A DNA stretch of 64,000 nt from Tribonema minus (taxonomy: Eukaryota; Sar; Xanthophyceae; Tribonematales; Tribonemataceae). The translations under genes and the position numbers were made by a program. This document shows, piece by piece, positions 10,415 through 21,190 of this stretch (positions within the stretch are counted from its first letter, which is position 1; every line of letters starts with the position of its first letter). Under the pieces are notes generated by a model that was given only the letters and a program-made list of their open reading frames with translations, was not told where the DNA came from and did no database searches. The DNA lies in the NCBI GenBank assembly GCA_017506865.1, contig JAFCMP010000009.1, positions 124,001-188,000 on the forward strand, written 5' to 3'.

Positions 10415-13400
10415 TCACTGCACATGACACCACCCCTGGTCGCTGTCTGTCTGCTGCGGTGCGAGGAGGCGCTCGAGCTTGCGCCGACTGTAAACAGTTG
10501 AAGGATGCTCCGCGCCCAAAACCTCCTCACATATGGCGAGCTCGCGTGTGTACAACGGCACCGCTTCTTCAATTTTACCCTGATTTTCGAGGAGGTCAGC
10601 GAGGTTGTATAGCGAAGTTGCCGTGTCTGGATGCTTGGGGCCCAGCACCTCTTCGCGAATGGCAAGAGCGCGCTCGTACAACGGCGCCGCTTTTGTCAAC
10701 TCGCCTTGAGCTTTGATGAGCATGGCGAGGTTGTTGAGCAACGTCGCTGTGTCTGGATGCTTCGGGCCCAGCGCCTCCTCGCTGATGGCGAGCGCGCGCA
10801 CAACCAAGGACGCCGCCTCCGCAAAGTGGCCCTGCGCTTCATGTAACGAAGCGAGGTTGTTGAGCGACGTCGCCGTCGAGGGATGCTTCGGGCCCAGCGT
10901 CTCCTCCCTGATGGCGAGCGCGCGTGCGCACAAGGGCGCCGCCTCCGCAAAGTTGCCCTGCGCTTTATGTAACATGGCGAGGTTGTCGAGCGACGCCGCC
11001 GTCGAGGGATGCTTCGGGCCCAGCGCCTCCTCCTTGATGGCGAGCGCGCGCGCGTACAAGGGCGCCGCCTCCGCAAAGTTGCCCTGCGCTGCGAGGAGGA
11101 CGGCGAGGTCGTTGAGCGACGTCGCCGTCCAGGGATGCTTCGGGCCCAGCGCCTCCTCGCAAATGGCGAGCGCGCGCACGTACAATGGCGCGGCAGCCGC
11201 AACGTTGCCCTGCGCTTCGAGGACGCCGGCGAGGTTTTTGAGCGACGCCGCCGTGTCTGGATGCTTCGGGCCCAGCGCCTCCTCCCTGATGGCGAGCGCG
11301 CGCACGAACAAGGGCGCCGCCTCCGCAAAGTTGCCCTGCGCTTGATGTAACCCAGCGAGGTTGTTGAGCGACGATGCCGTGTCTGGATGCTTCGGGCCCA
11401 GCGCCTCCTCGCTGATGGCGAGCGCGCGCACGTACAAGGGCGCGGCCTCCGCAAAGTTGCCCTGCGCTTCGTAAAGAGAAGCGAGGTTGTTGAGCGACGC
11501 CGCCGTCGAGGGATGCCTCGGGCCCAGCGCCTCCTCACTGATGGCGAGCGCGCGCGCGTACAAGGGCGCCGCATCCGCAAAGTTGCCCTGCGCTTGGAGG
11601 AGGCCGGCGAGGTTGTTGAGCGACGTCGCCGTCAAGGGATGCTTCGGGCCCTCCGCCTCCTCATTGATGGCGAGCGCGCGCACGTACAAGGGCGCTGCCT
11701 CCGCAACGTTGCCCTGCGCTGCGTAAAGAGAAGCGAGGTTGTTGAGCGACGTCGCCGTGTCGGGATGCCTCGGGCCCAGCACCTCCTCGCTGATGGCGAG
11801 CGCGCGCACGTACAATGGCGCGGCAGCCGCAACGTTGCCCTGCTTCTTATACAACGCAGCGAGGTTGTTGAGCGACGATGCCGTTTCTGGATGCTTCGGG
11901 CCCAGCACCTCCTTGTTGATGGCGAGCGCGCGCGAGAGCAAGGGCGCCGCCTCCGCAAAGTTGCCCTGCGCTGTGAGGAGGCCGGCGAGGTTGTTGAGCA
12001 ACTGTGCCGTCAAGGGATGCTTCGGGCCTAGCGCCTCCTCGCTGATGGCGAGCGCGCGCACGTACAAGGGCGCCGCCTCTGCAAAGTTGCCCTGCCCTTC
12101 GAGAAGGCCGGCGACGTTGTTGAGCAGCGCCGCCATGTCGGGATGCTTCGGGCCCAGCGCCTCCTCGCTGATGGCGAGCGCGCGCACGAACAAGGACGCC
12201 GCCTCCGCAAAGTGGCCCTGCGCTTCATGTAACGAAGCGAGGTTGTTGAGCGACGCCGCCGTCGAGGGATGCCTCGGGCCCAGCACCTCCTCCCTGATGG
12301 CGAGCGCGCGTGCGCACAAGGGCGCCGCCTCCGCAAAGTTGCCCTGCGCTTTATGTAACATGGCGAGGTTCTCGAGCAACGCCGCCGTCGAGGGATGCTT
12401 CGGGCCCAGGGCCTCCTCACTGATGGCGAGCGCGCGCACGTACAAGGGCGCCGCCTCGACAAGCATGTGCCTCTCATTTAATGTGAAAGCGAGCCAAGCA
12501 AGCTTTGTGGCCCATCTCGCCGTGTTGTCTATGTCAAGCAGCGTCGTCAACTTCCGTAAGTTCTGCTGCTCGCTCGACAGCAATGCCAGGACCGGTGCCA
12601 GCACGTCTGCGCCCTTGTCCGGACGCCGTTCTCGCAGCTCGTCCGCCAAGCTGACGACGAAGTGTGCGAACCTCCGCTGGGCGACCGATGCTGCCTCCGG
12701 GGACAGCAGCCGCTTCGCCGCCTCGCGGTGCATGGCGTGCATAGTGTACCGCGCGCCGCCTGGGACTGGGACCTGCGGATCCGGAAGGCGTCGAAGGATG
12801 GAGAGATCGCGGAGTTCGCCCAGCAAGTCTTCGATAGCGCTGTTGGTGTCCGGCGCATTCGAGTCGTCGCTCTCAGGTGTGAGCATGGCGCTGATGCCAG
12901 CATCACTGAAGCTGTCGGGGAACATGGAGAGTTGAGCCAGGCACTCCCTGCTGTGCTCGTCCAAGAACTCGAGCAGCCAGGCATAGAGCTGCTGCACGTT
13001 GGATTCGTACTCCGACTTCCTGTCCGCTGGCAAGCTGGCGCGCAATTCCGCGGCACTGACGACTTGCTGCAGAAAGCACAAGTGTGAAAGCCACATCAAG
13101 TGCTGCTGGCACGATACTTTGCAGCGCTGATGACTAGCCGCAAGGCAGCACAAGCAGGACATCAGCGTCAAGCAGAATCTACTGGTAGGATTTGTGAAGC
13201 CATGTAGCAACAGATGCATATGATTTTGTCGTGTACCTTAAGCTTCTCGGGCCGCCTTTCCAGGAAGGCTGCTAGCGCCGTCAGCATGAGGGCATTGTGG
13301 CCGCAGTACTTCGCCAAGGTCTGAGCTTCGAAGCTGTCCTTCGCCACCTCGATGCCGCCGCAAAGCAGAGTCCGAGAGCATTCATCGCCGAGCGGCTGGA

Positions 13401-15181
13401 CTTCCAGCCTTTTGTAGCTCTTGAAGCGATCGAGATTCTCCCTGGACATGACTATGATGGACATGGCCTCATGTCGACGCAGCTCCTCCATGCACAGGAA
13501 CAACTCCTGGAAATTAGAGATACACTGTGTCAGCATGTGAGCAAGCAAGAGTGTGAGCAAGCTGTATGTCAAGGTATAAATTGCACTCACATGTCCTGCG
13601 CCCGCCGGATTGACGTCCTCTGCCGTATCAAATGCCACCAGCACCTTATTTGTGCTTGGCAGCCGCCTGACCCAGGTCAAAACGGCATGCCACTGGTCTT
13701 CCCACGCCGGCCGCACATTGCCTGCCCGTACACCATCCTGCAAAATGCACATTAGGGTGATGTCCATCAGGTGTGATGTAACAACAAGAGAGCATACGTT
13801 GCGGCAAACTCTTGTCTTACCTTGCACTGAAGAAGTTGCTGGTACATGGCCGTAGCAACATGCTTCCTGACAGCATCCGCCGCGGATAAACGATCATCGA
13901 TGTGGAAACCTGCGGTGATACAGCACGAAGGGAAGATTAGTGGACCAGCAGGCCATGACTCGCAACCCAATACCTCAATGCAGTCACAATGTCGTACTCG
14001 CCTTTCATTTCCACCATGAATGATCCTCCGCCAAACACTTGTTCAAGCTGCACAGCTGCCTCCATTGCCACTGAGGTCTTGCCCTCCCCAGGGCCCCCGA
14101 AAAGAAACACGGCACGTTTCTGCTCAAGCGCCTTCTTGATGTTGATGATCAGTTCGTCGCGGCCCAGCAAATCGTCGCTGTTGGTGATGACACGCTTCAA
14201 GAATCTCGCCGGCGGAAGTTCATCTCGATCAGCCGCGAGTCCTTGCCGCTTTAGCTCCTCAAAGATCGCCATCGCCACATCTGCCGCACACTTCCCCTCG
14301 AAGCCGCGCGACTGCAAGCAAAGGGAGCATGAATCAAATGTGAGGCGACGCCACGTGCTTCATCTCAATGCTCAAAGGATAACCGCACCTGATCCAGTCG
14401 CCATCCTGAGCGCCCGCACAATTTCCTTATGTCTGTGATCCAGCCCGCAATTACGGCATCAGCCGGCCGCCCGCGATCGCCCCAGTTGCAGTCCGTGTAC
14501 AGTTGCTGCAGCCCGTCCGTGCACTGTGTCGGGTTCAGCTTGAAGAACACCGGAAGGAGCTTGACCTTGTGTCCGGAGTCGCAGCGCTCCAGCAGTCGGC
14601 GCAACTCCTGCATCGGCCACTTCCTCGTCACGAAGTCTCCACTGAGCACAAAAATGCCTGCAGTACACACAGACAATTCACGGACCGTCACGGCTGTTGG
14701 AGTCACTTCAACATGGCAAGCAAGGATGCATCGCAGACTCACCTATCTTGGCCGTCTCCAGTGCCCTTTTAATGTCTGAGTTCAATTCCTCACCAGGCTC
14801 CAGAGAGTGTTCGTCCAAGAAGAGGAGGTCCTTCTCCACACCTTTGCTGATCAGCCATTGGTACACAATGTCGGCGAAATCCTTCTTCTGCGGACCTGCG
14901 TGACTGATGAAAACCACGGGGCCTTCGCGCTCCTGCCTCTGTGCATTGTACATATCACCTGCAGATTGACAGTGATAGCATCATGAGCCTGGAGCGCAGA
15001 AAGCCTTGCTTGAAGCATGATCACAGTGAAAGCTGGGGTGCATGGAGCGTTTTCAAACTCGTTCTATGTACTCGCATGTCTCCATTGCGTTGCATCACAC
15101 CGCATTGATGAACCCGGAAATTTGTGCATGTTTGAAGTGCTGCACTTTGCGACCTGGAGCTTCTGGCGTCGGAGATGCCAT
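10415..15181 (-). CDS. NLR gene C: intact TIR-NB-ARC-TPR receptor, about 1326 residues
   Basis: The complete member of the cluster. Exons: 15181-15154, 14958-14743, 14657-14389, 14311-14002, 13909-13821, 13737-13591, 13506-13237 and 13066-10415; phases close to a 1326-residue protein. TIR spans about residues 18-170 (VVFISHAG; RKWPMQEL with the catalytic-type Glu). The P-loop GGPGEGKT is at about 243-250, kinase-2-like VLVAFDTAED follows, then GHNALML, winged helix LSMFPDSFSDAG and MHAMHREAAKRLL. From about residue 665 there are fifteen 42-residue TPR units plus a capping half-unit ending CHVQ. TPR arrays of this kind usually bind peptides or partners; here they replace the LRR of plant receptors. 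Intron 4 uses a GC donor (AAAG/GCGAGT), and the exon-1 donor is GTCGCA where A and B have GTACGC. Confidence 0.9.
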
Positions 15182-17163
15182 GAGTGAGCTGCCTCCCTGA
15201 TGCGCTGCGCTGCTGATGCTGTTCCTGCACTGAGTGATGCACACCTTCTACGTAGCTGCTGCTGCTGCTGTGGATGTGGCCAGAAAATGCGCTCGGAAAT
15301 AACTGCAACTGCAACAGGGAATTTCCGTACATGTGCTCAGCACATTGCTGCTCAGCGCACCTTGCAGCCTCGTCGCAACCTCTTTTCATGTGTTGATTGA
15401 TGAGTTAGCATGGCGTGTAGGTGTGCTCTGCGACACGCAACATGCGTAGCTCACAATGCCATGCAATTCATGCGATGTGCTCGATGTTCGACTACCCGAA
15501 GGGCAAGAGGCGAAGGATGCGCGGAATCGTGCCCTCGAAAGAAATGCACATGCGTTGTGTACCTGACGCATCAATTGGCAACATGGCACACCGCCACTGC
15601 CGTCGGCCACGCCTCAAAGCAAAGGGCGAGGCATCCGTGTCATCACGACCGCAACACTCACGAAGCACACTCCGAGCACCGCAGCACACGATCACCTCAC
15701 AAAGATGGAGAGGAGAACAGACGACGTGATGGAGTGTCGCCATGTCCACAACTGGCGACATCGCTCAGGCAAAGTTGCGACACCCAAACACGTTTAACAT
15801 TAACCTACATTGTTTTTCACAAAACAACTTGCACTTCACATGATGATTGAGATTTGCACACGACACGATGCGCGCATCGAGACTCACGAGGCGATGCAAT
15901 TGCACACGATGCATGTAATTGACGACAGTGCCGAACAGACGCGAGCTGCAGCAACAAGGCATGTGAAGTGCACAGTTGCGCACACTGCATGTCAGGTGCT
16001 CGACTGCGCAGGCCCCACTCCTGGTCAGTCGAGAAGTGAAGGATGTGCGCAGTCGTGCTTCGGATGCAGTGCACATATGTGAGCTCCCGACGCATCATTG
16101 GCATCACGGCACACGGTCAATGTCATGCGGGCGTGACTAAAACCAAAGGGGGAGGCATCGGTGTCATCACGTGTGCATTACTCACGAAGCACACTTCGAC
16201 CGACCTCTGGCCGGCCCTGCCCTTCGACCGGCCACAGGCCCGGCCCAGCCGAAGGCTGGTCGGCAGTCGAACACCGCAGCACACGATTGCATCACGAAAC
16301 GCAAAGCGGAGTGGAGAGCGGCGCTATGTCCACAAATGGCGACATTGCAACAAGATGTTGCGATATGTAAACACGTTGTGAAGCAAGCAACGTGGTATCT
16401 CACAAAACGAGAAGTTGCGATGCACAAATGATCGAGATGCGCACACGACAGAAAGCGCGCATCGAGAACCCATGAGACGATGCAATCGAGATGCGCACTC
16501 TGTGTGTCACGAGACGATGCGCATGCATTTGTGCACACAACTGCACACATCGATCGACGACAACGCACGACGCGTGCCTGAGCTTGAAGAGTGACGATGC
16601 GAGCACGGCGACGAAAAACTCAATGGCACCGCACACAGGGCGTGTGAAACTTCGACAGTGTGCGCAAGCGCTGCGCGAAGATGGATTGCAATGATAGTGA
16701 CGACACAAACTGTTGCCCTGTTGGAAGCGAGGATCTAGCAGGAGTCTCCAGCACAAGACCAAGCAGGAGAAAGGGCACGAGGCAGGGGGAAGAGAGACTC
16801 CGGCTGGGCCGAGTGTGGAAGAGAGTTTAGTACTAACCCTAAGTGGTGTATTATGACAGAAGAGTGTGCAATAGGAATGTTTATGGTTAAACTATCCTAG
16901 AAAGATGACATGGCCAGGAGTCGCACCCATGGTCACCGAATTCACAAGCAAAGTCAAACGACTACACTAAATCCAGCACCTGGTGGCGTGCAGGTTTCTG
17001 CTACTTGTACAATATCACACAGTCATGACTCTCCTGGGAATGGGGCCATTGCACCACTCTTGCGCACACATCATCAGCAGCAGCTCCGACTCATGCTGCA
17101 CTGATAGGCTATAGGTAGACTCAAGTAAGGGTGTGGATGTACATGTTCCGACAGCCTCGCTCA
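15182..17163. other. Spacer between NLR genes C and D
   Basis: Holds the conserved upstream block of C (15290-15460), several copies of the cluster spacer motifs (15540-15740, 16020-16100, 16150-16350), and a palindromic GC-rich segment (16192-16272). From about 16700 to 17163 I see nothing recognisable. Confidence 0.55.
16192..16272. repeat. GC-rich palindromic spacer element
   Basis: A dense set of inverted repeats built from CGACC/GGTCG and GGCC units, including CTGCCCTTCGACCGGCCACA. A near-identical version lies at about 23128-23206 and shorter relatives at 22501-22570 and 22741-22832. The stem-forming units match those of the 72-bp repeat at 3737. Mobility is not shown; I find no clear target duplication. 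Confidence 0.6.
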
Positions 17164-20100
17164 TCACTGCATATTACAATTACTGTGTTTCGGTGCACCG
17201 AGGCCGTTGAGCGCGAGCTGAGCGCTCACTGTATCGGGATGCTCGGGACCCATCACTTCCTCAAAGATCGCTAGTGCGCGACGGTACAACGCCTCAGCTT
17301 CTTTGAGTGTGCCTTGAGTGTCGAGGAGGATGGCGAGGTTGTATAGCGATGCCGCTGTGTCTGGATGCTTCAGGCCTAGCACCTCCTCGCGTATGGCAAG
17401 CGCGCGCCGCTGCATCCCCTCCGCACCCTGCAAATCGCCTTGTGCCCGAAGCACAATGCCGAGATTGCCGAGCGTCCTTGCCACCTCCATGTGCTCTTCC
17501 CCGTACACTTTCTCCTTGATGGCGAGCGCGCGCCGCTGCATCCCCTCCGCACCCTGCAAATCGCCTTGTGCCCGAAGCACAATGCCGAGATTGCCGAGCG
17601 TCTTTGCCACATCCACGTGCTCTTCCCCGTACACCTTCTGCTTGATGGAGAGCGCGCGCCGCTGCATCCCCTCCGCACCCTGCAAATCGCCTTGTGCTTT
17701 GAGCACATTGCCGAGATTGCCGACCGTGATTGCGACCGCCAAGTGCTCTTCCAAGTACACTTTCTGGTTGATGGCGAGCGCGCGCCGCTGCATCCCCTCC
17801 GCGCCCTGCAAATCGCCTTGTGCCCGAAGCACAATGCCGAGATTGCCGAGCGTCCTTGCCACCTCCATGTGCTCTTCCCCGTACACTTTCTCCTTGATGG
17901 CGAGCGCGCGCCGCTGCATCCCCTCCGCACCCTGCAAATCGCCTTGTGCCCGAAGCACAATGCCGAGATTGCCGAGCGTCTTTGCCACATCCACGTGCTC
18001 TTCCCCGTACACCTTCTGCTTGATGGAGAGCGCGCGCCGCTGCATCCCCTCCGCACCCTGCAAATCGCCTTGTGCTCGAAGCACATTGCCGAGATTGTTT
18101 AGTGTGATTGCGACGTTCACGTGCTCTCCCCCGTACACCTTCTGCTTGATGGAGAGCGCGCGCCGCTGCATCCCCTCCGCACCCTGCAAATCGCCTTGTG
18201 CTTCGAGCACAATGCCGAGATTGCCGAGCGTCCTTGCCACCTCCAAGTGCTCTTCCCCGTACACTTTCTGGTTGATGGCGAGCGCGCGCCGCTGCATCCC
18301 CTCCGCACCCTGCAAATCGCCTTGTGCCCGAAGCACACTGCCGAGATTGTTTAGTGTGATTGCGACGTTCACGTGCTCTTCCCCGTACACTTTCTGTTCC
18401 ATAGCGAGCGCGCGCCGCTGCATCCCCTCCGCACCCTGTAAATCGCCTTGTGCTTCGAGCACATTGCCGAGATTGCCGAGCGTCGTTGCAACCTCCACGT
18501 GCTCTTCGCCGTACACTTTCTCCTCGATGGCGAGCGCGCGTTCATACAGGGGCAGAGCCTCGGCCAACATGTGCCTCTCATGTAGCTCGAAAGCAAGCTG
18601 ACAAAGCTTACGAGCCCAGCTCTCCGTGTTGGCAACGTCGAGCATCATCGCCAACTTTCGCAAGTTCTGCTGCTCGCTTGCCAGCAGCGCCAACACGGGT
18701 GCCAGCACGGCAGCTCCCTTGTCTGGACGACGCTCTCGCAGCTCGTGCTCCAAGCTGACGACGAAGTGTGCAAATCTCTGCTGGGCGACCTCTGCTGCCT
18801 CTGGCGACAGTAGCCGCTTTGCCGCCTCGCGGTGCATGGCGTGCATCGTGTACCGCGCGCCGCCGGGGACTTCGACCGTCGGATCCGGCAGGCGTCGAAG
18901 GATCGAGAGATCGCGGAGTTCGCCCAGGAGCTGCTTGACACGTTCGCTGGTGATGGCACTGTCTGACATTGCAGCGACTGACGGTGCTGTTGTGCAGCAC
19001 GAGGGCAGGGCGAAGATGGCGAAACGCCGCCGAGGCCGCAGAGGTGGTTCGTGTTGATCGTCGGACGCGGGTGCCAAGACGAACACGGCGCCATTATCAC
19101 TGAATGAGTCTGGAAACACAGACAAGAGCGCAAGGCTGTCCCTGCTAGGGCCGTCCAGGAAGTCGTGAAGCCATGCACCCAGTTGTCGCACGTGGTCGTC
19201 AAACCCCGAATTCGTGTCCACTGGCAAGTTGGCTTGCGCTTGCGCCGCCGCACCGACGACTGCCTGCATCCGAGGGCGAGAGACATGGTCAGATGACAGC
19301 AGAGGCACCACACTCACAGGACGTGTAAACGAAGCGGAAAACGTCAGGTCACCTTGAGTTTCTCGGGGCGCTTCGCCAGGAAGCTCGTAAGAGCTTCCAA
19401 CATGAGGGGGTTGCGGCCACAGTAGCTCGCCAGTGCGTGCGCTTGTTCATGCTCCATCTCGATCTTGCTGGAAACGAGTGCTCGGGCGCACGTGTCGTCG
19501 AGCGGTTCCACTTCCAGCACGGCAAACTTAATGTAAAGGTCGCTGTGCTCCCTCGAAGTCACCAGCACAGCGCTATCGTGCTGACGCAGCTCCTCGAGCA
19601 CGATTGCCAGCTCCTGCAAAACGATCATGCAGGCGACATTCCTGGTATCAGCGTTTGAGTGCGTGAGGTGTTCAGCAAAATAAAGTGGTGTACTCACATG
19701 TGAAGCTTCCTGGTGTCGGGCGTTTTCCGCATTCTCGACTGCCAGCAGTGCCTTCCTCTGGATTTGTGTAATTCCGTGAAGCCAGCCCAGCAGCCGTTGC
19801 CACTGCTCCTGCCATGTTGGTTCATCGCCGGCGGTCGCTGTGATTCCGCCCTGTGAAGCAACAATAGAATGCCGTCAGCACGCAAGACATGCAGCATCAC
19901 TGCTGAGGCGAGCAAGCAGGTCTCTCACCTCGCATCGCAGGAGATGGTTGTACATGGCGGCCGCGATGTGCGCCTTGACAGCATCTGCAGCGATGTCACG
20001 CGCTTGCCTACAGTGGTGCGGCAGCTCACCGTATTCGATTTGCAACCCTGCACGCGAAGGGCACACAGATCACGGAGTGAGAGCAGTACGAGTGATGCGC

Positions 20101-21190
20101 TGCGCGATGACTGTATCTCACCTTTCATTTCTACCAGAAAGGTACCAGCAGGGAAGGTCCCCGTTTCTTCAAGCTGGCAGGCCGCCTCCATCGCCACAGA
20201 GCTCTTTCCCTCCCCGGGTCCCCCATGGAGCAATACCGCTCGAGTGCTCAGGAGCTTGAACTTGATGGCCTCCACGAGCTCCCCGCGGCCAAGCAACCGA
20301 TCGGTGATGCGCCGCAGAGAAGATTGTGGCGCACGTCTGCTCAGCAGCACCACGTGTCCTTGTGCTTTCAGCAGGTCAAAGGTCAGCACCGCCACGTCCC
20401 TGGCGAACATGCCGTGGAAGCCGCGAGACTGGCAGCAGCAGCAGAGACAAGGCCGTCAGTCGCGAGGGGCAATACCAGTTGCAAAAGCTGGTCATTGAAT
20501 GAGACGCACCTGATCGAAACGGTGCCCTTGAAACTGGCACAGCTTCTGTAGATCCTCTCTCCACTGCTGTAGCAGGTCAAGGTCATCACAGCTGCATTTG
20601 GCGTACAGTTCATCCAGTTCTTGCCCTTTACACTGAGCGGTGGTCAGCTCATAGAAGACCGGGATGAGCGTGACTTGTGGATCCTGCTTGAGTCTCTCCA
20701 GCACGGCGTGCAGCTCTCGCATCGGCCACTTCCTCGTTACGAAATCCTTCCTGAGCACGAAGATGCCTGTGATGATCACAGAAGGCAGAAAAGGTTGATG
20801 TTAGAATGGAGAAGTGACAGGTTCACACTTGCAGGGAGGCTCACCTATTTTCGTGGATTTCAAAGCGCTCTCCAGCTGCGGTTCAAACTCTCCTAATCTC
20901 ATGGAGTGCTCATCCAAGAAGATGAGCCCATCATCCACGCCCCGGCTCACCAGCGTCCAGTAGATGATGTCCGCAATGAACTTCTTCTCCGGACCGGCAT
21001 GGCTGATGAACACCACAGGACCGGCACCTGTTTGCCGCATCTGCCCATCCCGCCACAGAACATCGAGACGACAGTGACACAGTTCAATGCGGTGAAGTGA
21101 GGCTGTTTGATAGTAGTGTACTGCAAGTATGCATCTCCACTCATCAGCGCAGACTTTTTCCCAGCCATTATGACATGTCGCTGATGTCAT
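17164..21190 (-). CDS. NLR gene D: TIR-NB-ARC-TPR with a divergent TPR subtype
   Basis: Exons: about 21190-20845 (start unsure), 20766-20510, 20428-20122, 20047-19929, 19850-19698, 19613-19353 and 19263-17164; internal phases agree. TIR motifs VVFISHAG, FLDEHSM and RKWPMREL are present, as are P-loop GGPGEGKSS, degenerate kinase-2 ALLAVENAE, GRNPLML, LLSVFPDSFSDNG and MHAMHREAAKRLL. The array differs from A-C: nine 42-residue units of the type KVYGEEHVDVAKTLGNLG...GAEGMQRRALAI, then one unit of the common GLKHPDTAA type and a C-terminus ending CNMQ. The conserved MTSPAPEAP first exon of A-C was not found; ATG at 21190 is in frame, but a nearer Met or an upstream exon is possible. The exon-8 insert after the winged helix resembles that of gene A. 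Confidence 0.85.
17450..18090 (-). repeat. Recent two-unit duplication inside the gene D TPR array
   Basis: TPR units 5-6 and units 8-9 of gene D are identical in protein over most of 84 residues and almost identical in DNA. The copies lie 378 bases apart, exactly three 126-base units. This points to recent unequal exchange or gene conversion within the array. Confidence 0.8.
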
